Assembly (NCBI RefSeq): GCF_028682175.1
Contig: NZ_JANHKS010000055.1
Location: 1 to 33,595 of the forward strand
DNA length: 33,595 bases
Direction: 5' to 3'
Origin: Pseudomonas putida
GTDB lineage: Bacteria; Pseudomonadota; Gammaproteobacteria; Pseudomonadales; Pseudomonadaceae
The translations under genes were made by a program, and so were the position numbers. This document shows, piece by piece, positions 7,731 through 14,820 of this stretch; the first letter of the stretch is position 1, and each line of letters begins with the position of its first letter. The notes beneath the pieces are model-generated. The model was not told the DNA's origin, searched no databases, and saw nothing but the letters and a program-made list of their open reading frames with translations.

Positions 7731-8235
7731 GGGCATGCAACCTCAGCAGTTCGAGCCTGAGCATCGACCGCGCCCGGGCCAGGCGCGACATCACCGTACC
7801 GATGGGAATGTCCACCACCCGGGCAATGTCCTTGTAGGCCAGGCCTTCGAGTTCCTTGAGCACGATCACCTCGCGAAAAGCCGGAGCCAGCGCCTGCAAA
7901 GCCCGCTGCAGCAGGGCGGCATCTTCGGCATGCATGGCCAGCGCCTCAGGGTTCTGTGCGTGGCTGAGCGCCAGGTCGTCCTCGGCGATTTCATCCCCCA
8001 GCGCGACCCAGCGCCCACCCGCCGCTGCCTTGAGCCAGCCGTAGCTTTCATGGCGCACGATGGTCAGGAACCAGGCCTTGGGATTGCCGTCGACGAACTG
8101 ATGCACGAAGCGAAACGCCCGGAACGCACTGGCCTGCACCACATCCTGCGCCGCGTTCTCGTCGCCTGTCAGCCAACGGGCGAGGTTGTAGGCGGCGTCC
8201 ATGTGGGGCGCGAACAATTCCTCGAATCGCTTCAT
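7723..8235 (-). CDS. ECF-family RNA polymerase sigma factor
   Basis: A 170-residue sigma factor with only regions 2 and 4, the ECF layout. Region 2 runs from FEELFAPHMDAAYNLARWLT through DENAAQDVVQASAFRAFRFV, with NPKAWFLTIVRHESY as 2.3-2.4. Region 4 is ALAPAFREVIVLKELEGLAY then KDIARVVDIPIGTVMSRLAR, the -35-binding helix-turn-helix. The start at 8235 removes 41 residues that would be translated from the promoter region; it has a GGAG site 6-7 bases upstream. It is cotranscribed with its anti-sigma gene and divergent from the metallophosphoesterase/cupredoxin genes. Mirror-image promoter motifs at 8260-8342 suggest it drives both directions. Confidence 0.93.
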   Translation of the reverse strand: MKRFEELFAPHMDAAYNLARWLTGDENAAQDVVQASAFRAFRFVHQFVDGNPKAWFLTIVRHESYGWLKAAAGGRWVALGDEIAEDDLALSHAQNPEALAMHAEDAALLQRALQALAPAFREVIVLKELEGLAYKDIARVVDIPIGTVMSRLARARSMLRLELLRLHAHE

Positions 8236-8259
8236 GTCGGCTCCGGTCACTGATCCCCC

Positions 8260-8288
8260 TATAACCGCGCCCGCCCAGGTTTTATTCC
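8260..8288 (-). promoter_or_regulatory. Candidate ECF promoter for the sigma/anti-sigma genes
   Basis: Read on the minus strand: GGAATAAAA (8288-8280), 14 bases, then GTTATA (8265-8260), ending 25 bases before the sigma-factor start codon. The same motif with the same spacing occurs on the plus strand at 8314-8342. The GGAA core at the -35 position is common to many ECF promoters; the assignment to this sigma factor is inferred. Confidence 0.55.
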
Positions 8289-8313
8289 CGGAAAAGAACA
8301 TATTTTTGCACCC

Positions 8314-8342
8314 GGAATAAAAGCTCATGGCGCGGGGTTGTA
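8314..8342 (+). promoter_or_regulatory. Candidate ECF promoter for metallophosphoesterase/cupredoxin
   Basis: GGAATAAAA (8314-8322), 14 bases, then GTTGTA (8337-8342), 44 bases before the metallophosphoesterase ATG. Spacing and sequence match the minus-strand copy at 8260-8288. The -35 elements face outward from a 25-base AT-rich centre, and their flanks form an imperfect palindrome, TTTATTCCCGG ... CCCGGAATAAA. Confidence 0.55.
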
Positions 8343-8386
8343 AAGGGTGTCCGCTCAATTACCGAGCCATCAACGAGGGCATCGTC

Positions 8387-9358
8387 ATGAACCGCCACCG
8401 CACCCCATCCGAAAAACGCACCGACGGCCCGCTCGACCCCGACCGCCGAACCTTGCTCAAGTGCTCGGCCTGGGCCGGCGCGGGCGTGATCTGGGCCATG
8501 GCCGGCGGCGTGCCGCGTGCCTTCGCGCTGGACAACAACGGTCAGCCCACTGACCCTGCGGCGATGAACAGCACGTTCCAGTTCGTGCAGATCAGCGACT
8601 CGCACATCGGCTTCAACAAGGAGGCCAATCCTGAGCCGGTGAAGACCCTGCAGGAAGCCATTGGCAAGGTCGTCGCCCTGCCCAGGCCTCCCTCACTGAT
8701 CCTGCACACCGGAGACATCACGCACCTGTCCAAGGCGGCGGAATTCGACACCGCCGCGCAGATTCTCAAGGGACTGCCCGCCCCCGTGCATTACGTGCCC
8801 GGCGAACACGACACGCTCGATGAAGGCGGCGGCAAGCTGTACCTGGAGCGCTACGGCAAAGGCACGAAGGGCAACGGCTGGTACAGCTTCGACGACCATG
8901 GCGTGCACTTCATCGCTCTGGTGAACGTGTTCAATTTCCAGGCCGGGCGCGAGGCCAACCTGGGTGCCGATCAACTGGCCTGGCTGGCCGACGACCTGCG
9001 GGCGGTGTCAGCCAGCACGCCGGTGGTGGTGTTCACCCATATTCCGCTGTGGACGCTGTATCAGCCCTGGGGCTGGGGCACCGAGGACGGCGACCAAGCG
9101 ATTGCCATGCTGCGCAACTACGGCTCGGTCACGGTGCTCAACGGCCACATTCATCAGGTGATCCAGAAGGTCGAGGGCAACATCACCTTTCACACCGCGC
9201 GCGGCACGGCCTACCCGCAGCCCGCCCCCGGCATGGCGCCCTCCCCCGGCCCGCTCACGGTGCCCGCCGATCAGTTGCGCAATTACCTGGGCATCACCGA
9301 TGTGCGCGCCACCCAGGGCGAGCATCCGTTGGCGTTGATTGATTCAACCCTGGCCTAG
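8387..9358 (+). CDS. Tat-exported calcineurin-like metallophosphoesterase
   Basis: A 323-residue protein. The N-terminus carries a twin-arginine signal: D-R20-R21-T-L-L-K, a hydrophobic stretch at 27-41 and an AFA cleavage site near residue 47, so the protein is exported folded. The dimetal phosphoesterase motifs are in order: D71-x-H73, GD110, G-E140-H141-D142, TH218 and GH254-x-H256. The third motif is normally GNH(D/E); here the metal-bridging Asn is Glu (see findings). The start at 8387 was chosen because the longer form would begin within the promoter. The substrate is unknown. Position downstream of an ECF promoter and before a cupredoxin suggests an envelope stress or metal role. Confidence 0.9.
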   Translation: MNRHRTPSEKRTDGPLDPDRRTLLKCSAWAGAGVIWAMAGGVPRAFALDNNGQPTDPAAMNSTFQFVQISDSHIGFNKEANPEPVKTLQEAIGKVVALPRPPSLILHTGDITHLSKAAEFDTAAQILKGLPAPVHYVPGEHDTLDEGGGKLYLERYGKGTKGNGWYSFDDHGVHFIALVNVFNFQAGREANLGADQLAWLADDLRAVSASTPVVVFTHIPLWTLYQPWGWGTEDGDQAIAMLRNYGSVTVLNGHIHQVIQKVEGNITFHTARGTAYPQPAPGMAPSPGPLTVPADQLRNYLGITDVRATQGEHPLALIDSTLA

Positions 9359-9374
9359 CCGCCCCCCCCCTCCC

Positions 9375-9467
9375 CCGTAGCAGCACGGCTTGCCGGCGGG
9401 AGCGGTGTGTCTATGACAAATGTGCCGTCTGATACGCCGCCCCCGCCGGCAAGCCGTGCTGCTACGG
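9375..9467. repeat. Class B REPIN
   Basis: Complete arms, with a loop GCGGTGTGTCTATGACAAAT ... GATACGCCGC nearly identical to that of the element at 12018 (two base changes). It lies between metallophosphoesterase and cupredoxin, 34 bases before the latter's ATG, and is preceded by a C-rich run at 9362-9376. Within a shared transcript it could uncouple the levels of the two products. Confidence 0.93.
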
Positions 9468-9501
9468 AGTGAACCTCATACTTCCATAGGGAACGCACAT
9501 C

Positions 9502-9816
9502 ATGAAAACCCTCATCCACGCCGCTTTGCTCTCGACTCTCATCATCACCCTGCCCGCCTTCGCCCAGGACGTTCGCATCAACATCAAGGACTTCATGTTC
9601 GCCCCCACGCAGTTGAATATCCCGGTCGGCAGCACGGTGACCTGGGTCAACGACGACCAGATCCCCCACACCGTCATGGAAACCCACAAGGCCTTCCACT
9701 CGGCGGCGCTGGACACCGACGACAGCTTCACTTTCCAGTTCGATAACGCCGGCACGTTCGAGTATTTCTGCGCGCTGCACCCGCAGATGATCGGCAGGAT
9801 CGTGGTCGGAGGTTAA
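9502..9816 (+). CDS. Periplasmic cupredoxin (amicyanin/plastocyanin-like blue copper protein)
   Basis: A 104-residue protein with a Sec signal peptide (positive N-terminus, hydrophobic core, PAFA cleavage near residue 21). The mature part is one cupredoxin domain. The four type-1 copper ligands are visible: H56 (in QIPHTVM), C90, H93 and M96 (in YFCALHPQM). The C-x2-H-x2-M loop is the short form seen in amicyanins rather than the longer plastocyanin or azurin loop. It probably carries electrons or binds copper in the periplasm. It is downstream of the ECF-type promoter and the metallophosphoesterase, with a REPIN between. Its stop overlaps that of the convergent cynR by 4 bases. Confidence 0.92.
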   Translation: MKTLIHAALLSTLIITLPAFAQDVRINIKDFMFAPTQLNIPVGSTVTWVNDDQIPHTVMETHKAFHSAALDTDDSFTFQFDNAGTFEYFCALHPQMIGRIVVGG

Positions 9817-10706
9817 GGCCGCTTGAGCCCCTCGCACCAGCGATTCAAGGTACGCACGAACTCCACCGACGCCGCGCTCTGCCAGGCATTGCGCCTGCGC
9901 AGCAGTGCGGCGCTGCGTTGCGGCGCGCCACTATGCAGCGGGATCGCGAACACCCCGCGCGCCTGGGTGGCGGTGTCCTGGGGCAGGATCGTGGCCACCG
10001 GCATATGCCGCACGATTTCCAGAATCGCGCTGACTGAATTGGCCTGCATGTTCACCGTGGGCGCGATGCCATGCTCGCGGCAGTAATCATCGATGCTGGT
10101 GCGGGTGATGAAATCCCTGGTCAGCAGCACCAGCGGCAGGCTCGCCAGCTCCTCGCCTGTCAGCGCCGCTTCGCGCCCGAACAGCGGATGGACCTGCCCC
10201 ACCATCACGCTGAGGGTTTCCACGAACAGCGGCACGCAGTCGATGTCCGGGTCGCGTACGCCGGTGAAGGCAATGGCCAGGTCGAGGCTGTCATCAGCCA
10301 GCCGCGCCTCGATCTCGTCCAGCGACAGCTCGAACACACTCAGGCGAATACCCGGATGCCGGCTGCTGAATTCGCGAATCAGCGGCCCGGCCAGGTACGC
10401 CATGAAAGTCGGCGTCATCGCCAGCCGCAGGGTGCCCCGCGAAAGGTCCTTCACGTCGTGGATCGCCCGGTTGGCTGCCTCCAGATCACGCATCACTTTG
10501 CGCGCGTACTCGATGTACGCCGCTCCGGCATCGGTGGGCCTGACCACCCGCGCAGAGCGGTCGAGCAACTCGGCACCAAGGCTTTCTTCCAGTTGCCGGA
10601 TCTGCTGCGACAGGGTCGGTTGCGAGACGTGCAAAGCCTGCGCGGCGCGGCTGAAATTGCCGTGATCGGCCACCGCCAGCAGGTATTTGAGATGACGCAG
10701 CAGCAT
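9813..10706 (-). CDS. cynR: LysR-family activator of the cyanate operon
   Basis: A 297-residue LysR-type regulator. The N-terminus LLRHLKYLLAVADHGNFSRA and then VSQPTLSQQIRQLEESLGAE match the CynR/CbbR-like cluster. The effector domain includes RLAMTPTFMAYLAGPLI and VEIVRHMPVATILP-type segments seen in CynR. It is divergent from cynT-cynS with 124 bases between, as in E. coli, where CynR binds azide or cyanate and activates cynTSX while repressing itself. Its 3' end overlaps that of the cupredoxin gene by 4 bases (tail to tail). The family call is certain; the name rests mainly on context. Confidence 0.88.
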   Translation of the reverse strand: MLLRHLKYLLAVADHGNFSRAAQALHVSQPTLSQQIRQLEESLGAELLDRSARVVRPTDAGAAYIEYARKVMRDLEAANRAIHDVKDLSRGTLRLAMTPTFMAYLAGPLIREFSSRHPGIRLSVFELSLDEIEARLADDSLDLAIAFTGVRDPDIDCVPLFVETLSVMVGQVHPLFGREAALTGEELASLPLVLLTRDFITRTSIDDYCREHGIAPTVNMQANSVSAILEIVRHMPVATILPQDTATQARGVFAIPLHSGAPQRSAALLRRRNAWQSAASVEFVRTLNRWCEGLKRP

Positions 10707-10715
10707 GGCTGACTC

Positions 10716-10734
10716 CTATAGGCATCACTTATAG
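10716..10734. promoter_or_regulatory. Candidate CynR binding site
   Basis: CTATA-N9-TATAG, a perfect 5-base inverted repeat with T-N11-A form nested in it, centred at 10725. This is about 65 bases before the start point predicted from the cynT promoter at 10754-10783, the usual place for a LysR recognition site. More ATAG/CTAT half-sites follow at 10731-10741. Confidence 0.5.
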
Positions 10735-10753
10735 AAACTATTGTAGATGGGTC

Positions 10754-10783
10754 TTGGACGCTATAGCCGGGCAGGATCAGTAT
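10754..10783 (+). promoter_or_regulatory. Candidate cynT-cynS promoter
   Basis: TTGGAC (10754-10759), 18 bases, CAGTAT (10778-10783): a fair -35 with a weak -10, as expected for an activator-dependent sigma-70 promoter. Transcription would begin near 10790, leaving a leader of about 40 bases. Confidence 0.4.
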
Positions 10784-10830
10784 CGATCCCACAGCACGAC
10801 TCCACAGACACCAGCCAACAGGTCCTTGCC

Positions 10831-11493
10831 ATGAAAGCGCTCATCGACGGTCTGCTCAAATTCCAGAGCGAAGCGTTTCCCAAACGCGCCGAACTGTTCA
10901 AACACCTGGCCAGCACACAAAGCCCGGCCACCCTGTTCATCACCTGCTCCGACAGCCGCGTGGTCCCGGAGCTGCTGACCCAGCAGGAGCCCGGCGAGCT
11001 GTTCGTGATCCGCAATGCGGGCAACATCGTGCCCTCCTACGGCCCTGAACCGGGCGGTGTGTCGGCCACGGTGGAATACGCGGTCGCGGTGCTCGGCGTG
11101 ACCGACATCGTGATCTGCGGCCACTCCGACTGCGGCGCCATGACCGCCATCGCCCAGTGCAAATGCATGGACCACCTGCCTGCCGTGGCCAGCTGGTTGC
11201 GTCACGCCGAGTCGGCGCGCGTCATCAACAGCGCCCGCAGCCATGTGAGTGACACCGCCAAGGTGGGCTCGATGGTCCGTGAAAACGTCATCGCGCAACT
11301 GGCCAACATCCAGACTCACCCCAGCGTGCGCCTGGCCCTGGAGCAAGGCCGCCTGAACCTGCACGGCTGGGTCTACGACATCGAAACCGGCACGGTCGAC
11401 GCGCTCGATGGCGCAACCCGTCGCTTCGTGCCGCTGGCCCGCCACCCCCACACCTACGCTCTACAGGCCCAACGCAACAGCGACGTCGCCTGA
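10831..11493 (+). CDS. cynT: Beta-class carbonic anhydrase of the cyanate operon
   Basis: A 220-residue beta-carbonic anhydrase, the same size as E. coli CynT. Zinc ligands are C39 (in CSDSR), H98 and C101 (in GHSDCGA), and the catalytic D41-R43 dyad is present. In cyanate degradation it returns CO2 to bicarbonate, which the cyanase needs, so CO2 is not lost from the cell. The start at 10831 aligns with MKALIDGLLKFQ, a typical N-terminus; the upstream extension of 28 residues covers the promoter. It is followed 30 bases later by cynS. No cynX transporter gene is present. Confidence 0.95.
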   Translation: MKALIDGLLKFQSEAFPKRAELFKHLASTQSPATLFITCSDSRVVPELLTQQEPGELFVIRNAGNIVPSYGPEPGGVSATVEYAVAVLGVTDIVICGHSDCGAMTAIAQCKCMDHLPAVASWLRHAESARVINSARSHVSDTAKVGSMVRENVIAQLANIQTHPSVRLALEQGRLNLHGWVYDIETGTVDALDGATRRFVPLARHPHTYALQAQRNSDVA

Positions 11494-11523
11494 ACCCCAC
11501 ACCCGTCCCCGAGGAGAATCACC

Positions 11524-11994
11524 ATGCAACAGTCCAACGCCTATCAAGATCCAAGCCTGGCCCTGACCGCCAAGATCATCGACATCAAGTCGCAGAAGGG
11601 CCTGTCGTTCGAGCAACTGGCCGAAGGCACCGGCCTGAGCCTGACCTACGTCACCGCCGCGCTGCTGGGCCAACACCCGCTGCCCGCCAACGTCGCGCAG
11701 ATCATCGGCCAGCGCCTGGAACTCAACGATGACGACGTTCGCCAACTGCAATCCATCCCGCTGCGCGGCAGCATCGGCCACGGCGTGCCGACCGACCCGA
11801 CTGTCTATCGCTTCTACGAGATGATCCAGGTCTACGGCACCACCTTGAAAGCCATCGTCCACGAGCAGTTCGGCGACGGCATCATCAGCGCCATCAACTT
11901 CAAGATGGACATCAAGAAAGTCGAAGACCCGGAAGGCGGCTCCCGCGCGGTGATCACCCTGGACGGCAAGTTCCTGCCTTACAAACCGTTCTAA
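11524..11994 (+). CDS. cynS: Cyanate hydratase (cyanase)
   Basis: A 156-residue protein, exactly the length of E. coli CynS. The three catalytic residues fall at the same numbers: R96 and E99 in YRFYEMIQVYG, and S122 in GIISAIN. The N-terminal part is the helix-turn-helix-like domain (KGLSFEQLAEGTGLSLTYVT). Cyanase turns cyanate and bicarbonate into ammonia and CO2 through carbamate and works as a cytoplasmic decamer. A good GAGGAG site lies before the ATG. The gene forms an operon with cynT and ends just before a class B REPIN. Confidence 0.97.
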   Translation: MQQSNAYQDPSLALTAKIIDIKSQKGLSFEQLAEGTGLSLTYVTAALLGQHPLPANVAQIIGQRLELNDDDVRQLQSIPLRGSIGHGVPTDPTVYRFYEMIQVYGTTLKAIVHEQFGDGIISAINFKMDIKKVEDPEGGSRAVITLDGKFLPYKPF

Positions 11995-12017
11995 CCCTAC
12001 GGCCGCTTCGCACATCA

Positions 12018-12110
12018 CCGTAGCAGCACGGCTTGCCGGCGGGAGCGGTGTGTCTATGACGAATGTACCGTCTGATACGCCGCCCCCGCCGGCAAGCCGT
12101 GCTGCTACGG
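12018..12110. repeat. Class B REPIN
   Basis: Complete arms and a loop almost identical to that at 9375-9467. It lies between cynS and argH, where it may act as a 3' stabilising hairpin for the cynTS mRNA. Confidence 0.93.
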
Positions 12111-12224
12111 AATCAAAAGCTGGCAGGTTTCCATTTCTGCCAAGTCCACTTGCCATTTGAACCATGTCCCCGCCCGCTGGTTTTTCCTAGGATCGGCCCT
12201 CCACGTATCCGAGGGAGAATGCTG

Positions 12225-13652
12225 ATGTCCGATACCACCGAACGCCTGTGGGGGGCGCGGTTCAAGTCCGGCCCGGCCGAGGCCATGGCCAACCTGTCGC
12301 GCTCGCCTGCCGTGTATTTCCGCATGACGCCCTACGACGTCGCAGGCTCTCGCGCCCACGGCCATGAACTGCAACGCGCAGGCTTGTTGAGCGCCGATGA
12401 AACCGATCGCATCATCGCCTGCCTTGAATCGATCAAGGACGACTTCGCTGAGGGCAAGATTCAGCCCATCGCCGCCGACGAGGACGTGCACACCTTCATC
12501 GAGCGCCTGTTGACCGAACGCCTCGGCGCGCTGGGCGGCAAGCTGCGAGCCGGTCGCTCGCGCAACGACCAGACCGCCAACGACATGCGCCTGTTCCTGC
12601 GGGACCGGGTCCGCACCCTGACCCTGTCGATCCTCGAGCTGCAACAGGCCCTGGTCGCCCAGGCCGAACAGCACCTGCACACCATCGCCCCCGGCTTCAC
12701 GCACCTGCAACAGGCTCAGCCGATTGTCTTCGCCCATCACCTGATGGCCCACGCCCAGGCGATTTCCAGGGACATCCAGCGGCTGCAGGACTGGGACCGA
12801 CGCTTCAGCCTGTCGCCCTTGGGCGCGGCGGCCATGGCGGGCTCGGCCATCGCCCGCGACCTGCAAAGTTCGGCGAAAGAGCTGGGTTACGCAGGCCCCT
12901 GCGAGAACTCCATCGATGCCGTCGCCAGCCGCGATCACGTCGCCGAATTCCTGTTCTGCGCCAGCATGCTGGGCATCAACATCTCGCGCATGGCCGAGGA
13001 ATTCTGCCTGTGGACGTCGCGCCAGTTCCGCTGGGTCGAGCTGGACGATGCCTATGCCACCGGCAGCTCGATCATGCCGCAGAAGAAAAACCCCGACATC
13101 GCCGAACTGGCGCGGGGCAAGTCAGGCCGTCTGATCGGTTCGCTGACGGCGATTCTGTCGGTGCTCAAGGCTCAGCCGCTGTCTTACAACCGTGATTTGA
13201 GCGAAGACAAAAACGCGGTGTTCGACGCGGTGGATACCCTGGATCTGGTGCTCCCGGCGTTCGCGGGAATGGTGCGGACCATGACCGTGCGCAAGGACGA
13301 ACTGCTGCGTCAGGCGCCGTTGGGCTTCACTCTGGCCACCGAAGTTGCGGACTGGCTGGCGGTGCGCGGCGTGCCGTTCAAGGAAGCCCACGAGATTACC
13401 GGGCAACTGGTGCAGCTCTGCGAAGCGCAGGAGATAGGCCTTGAGGAATTGACCCCGCAGATGCTGGCCGACACCGATGCACGGCTGACGCCTGAAGTGC
13501 TGCAAGCCCTGACCCTGGATGCTGCCCTGGCAGCCCGCAGTGGCTGGGGTGGAACCTCGCCGGTGCGCGTGGCGGAGCAGATCGAGCGGTTCAAGGCGCA
13601 GTTGGTCGCGCAGGAGACATGGGCCAAGGACTACAACGGCCCACGTGGCTGA
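12225..13652 (+). CDS. argH: Argininosuccinate lyase, actinobacterial-type paralogue
   Basis: A 475-residue member of the fumarase/aspartase superfamily. The lyase signature GSSIMPQKKNPDIAELARG begins near residue 280, with the catalytic-serine loop intact. The general acid/base region GFTHLQQAQP is at about 157, and RAGRSRNDQTANDMRLFLRD matches the family's substrate-binding segment. It would split argininosuccinate into arginine and fumarate. From memory, the usual Pseudomonas ArgH begins like [20 protein letters not shown]; this one (LWGARFKSGPAEAMANLSRS, MTPYDVAGSRAHG) is closer to the actinobacterial form. It is probably a second, possibly transferred copy. The start at 12225 follows GAGGGAG by 7 bases; the longer frame crosses the REPIN. 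Confidence 0.88.
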   Translation: MSDTTERLWGARFKSGPAEAMANLSRSPAVYFRMTPYDVAGSRAHGHELQRAGLLSADETDRIIACLESIKDDFAEGKIQPIAADEDVHTFIERLLTERLGALGGKLRAGRSRNDQTANDMRLFLRDRVRTLTLSILELQQALVAQAEQHLHTIAPGFTHLQQAQPIVFAHHLMAHAQAISRDIQRLQDWDRRFSLSPLGAAAMAGSAIARDLQSSAKELGYAGPCENSIDAVASRDHVAEFLFCASMLGINISRMAEEFCLWTSRQFRWVELDDAYATGSSIMPQKKNPDIAELARGKSGRLIGSLTAILSVLKAQPLSYNRDLSEDKNAVFDAVDTLDLVLPAFAGMVRTMTVRKDELLRQAPLGFTLATEVADWLAVRGVPFKEAHEITGQLVQLCEAQEIGLEELTPQMLADTDARLTPEVLQALTLDAALAARSGWGGTSPVRVAEQIERFKAQLVAQETWAKDYNGPRG

Positions 13653-13664
13653 CCTAACCACCGT

Positions 13665-13756
13665 CCTGTAGGAGTGAGCTTGCTCGCGATTGCGTTCTTT
13701 CATTCAGAAATCTGTATCTGACACACCGCTATCGCGAGCAAGCTCACTCCTACAGG
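13665..13756. repeat. Class A REPIN
   Basis: Perfect arms (CCTGTAGGAGTGAGC ... and complement) with a loop ending TGACACACCGCT. It lies between convergent argH and mmsB and can serve as a two-way transcript end. Confidence 0.93.
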
Positions 13757-13777
13757 TTTTGTGTGTGGCGGGAAGGC

Positions 13778-14665
13778 TCACTCCTTCTTCAAATACCCCT
13801 CAATCACCGCCGAAAAATCCTTCCCGCCATCCCCACGCAAACTCATCGCCTGATATAGCTGATGGGCGATAGCTCCGAGAATCACCGGTTGATGCGCCGC
13901 CTTCGCTGCGTCGGTGGCCAGGCCCAGATCCTTGAGCATCAGCTCGGCACCAAAACCGCCGGTGTATCCCCGCGAAGCCGGCGCGGTTTCGACGATGCCG
14001 GGCCAGGGGTTGTACATCTCCGAACTCCAGCAACGCCCGGTCGAGCTGTTGATGATCGTGGCCAGCACCGCCGTGTCGATCCCCAGCCGGTCGCCCAGGG
14101 CCATGGCCTCGGACACACCGATCATCGAAATCCCCAGCAGCATGTTGTTGCAGATCTTGGCGATCTGCCCGGTGCCCACATCGCCGCAATGCACGATGTT
14201 GCGGCCCATCTGCGCCAGGATCGGCTTGAGCACGGTGTAATGCTCCAGGCTCGCGCCAACCATGAAGGTCAGGGTGCCAGCCTGTGCGCCGCCCGTGCCA
14301 CCGGACACCGGCGCATCGCCCACCACCACACCTTGCTTGGCGGCCACGGCGGCGACATCGCGGATGGTCTGCGGATCGATGGTGCTGCAATCCACCGCAG
14401 GCACGCCGGCGGAAATCCCGGCCAGCACGCCGTCTTCGTTCAGATAGACCGCCCGCACATGAGCGGCCGCCGGGAGCATGGTGATGACCAGTTCCGCGCC
14501 TTCTGCGGCGTGTTTGGGCGACTCGCTGATGCGGCTGCCCAGCTCCGACAGCTCGGCCAGCACCTGCTTGTTGAGGTCGAACAGATGCAACTGATGCCCG
14601 GCCCGGATCAGGTTGCGCGCCATCGGCGCACCCATGTTGCCCAGACCGATGAATGCGATTTTCAT
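13778..14665 (-). CDS. mmsB: 3-hydroxyisobutyrate dehydrogenase
   Basis: A 295-residue beta-hydroxyacid dehydrogenase. The N-terminal Rossmann motif GLGNMGAPMARNL binds NAD. DAPVSGGTGGAQAGTLTFMV is the substrate-binding signature of the family, and the catalytic lysine is K170 in GQIAKICNN. It oxidises 3-hydroxyisobutyrate to methylmalonate semialdehyde in valine breakdown; MmsA then takes the product. It is the last gene of the MFS-mmsA-mmsB set, with a class A REPIN between it and mmsA. The upstream AGGAGA site is well spaced. Confidence 0.95.
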   Translation of the reverse strand: MKIAFIGLGNMGAPMARNLIRAGHQLHLFDLNKQVLAELSELGSRISESPKHAAEGAELVITMLPAAAHVRAVYLNEDGVLAGISAGVPAVDCSTIDPQTIRDVAAVAAKQGVVVGDAPVSGGTGGAQAGTLTFMVGASLEHYTVLKPILAQMGRNIVHCGDVGTGQIAKICNNMLLGISMIGVSEAMALGDRLGIDTAVLATIINSSTGRCWSSEMYNPWPGIVETAPASRGYTGGFGAELMLKDLGLATDAAKAAHQPVILGAIAHQLYQAMSLRGDGGKDFSAVIEGYLKKE

Positions 14666-14705
14666 GGTGTTCTCCTTATCAATGTCAGATCCGAACGCCG
14701 CCCCT

Positions 14706-14796
14706 TGTAGGAGTGAGCTTGCTCGCGATGAGGTCCTTTCAGTCAGAACATCTTCAACTGACAGACTGCAATCGCGAGCAAGCTCACTCCTACAGG
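14706..14796. repeat. Class A REPIN between mmsA and mmsB
   Basis: Perfect class A arms (GTAGGAGTGAGCTTGCTCG and complement). It lies inside the presumed mmsA-mmsB transcript, 24 bases past the mmsA stop, and could raise mmsA message stability relative to mmsB. Confidence 0.93.
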
Positions 14797-14820
14797 ACTT
14801 ACGTCGTCCGGAACTGCGGC

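Noticed and set aside
9362..9376. C-rich run after the metallophosphoesterase gene, considered as a terminator or phase-variable tract
   Set aside because: It lies outside coding sequence and has no stem or T-run; it may simply be slippage next to a REPIN arm.
12063..12224. N-terminal extension of argH by 54 codons
   Set aside because: The extra residues are translated REPIN and spacer. The ATG at 12225 has a good ribosome-binding site and starts the conserved sequence.
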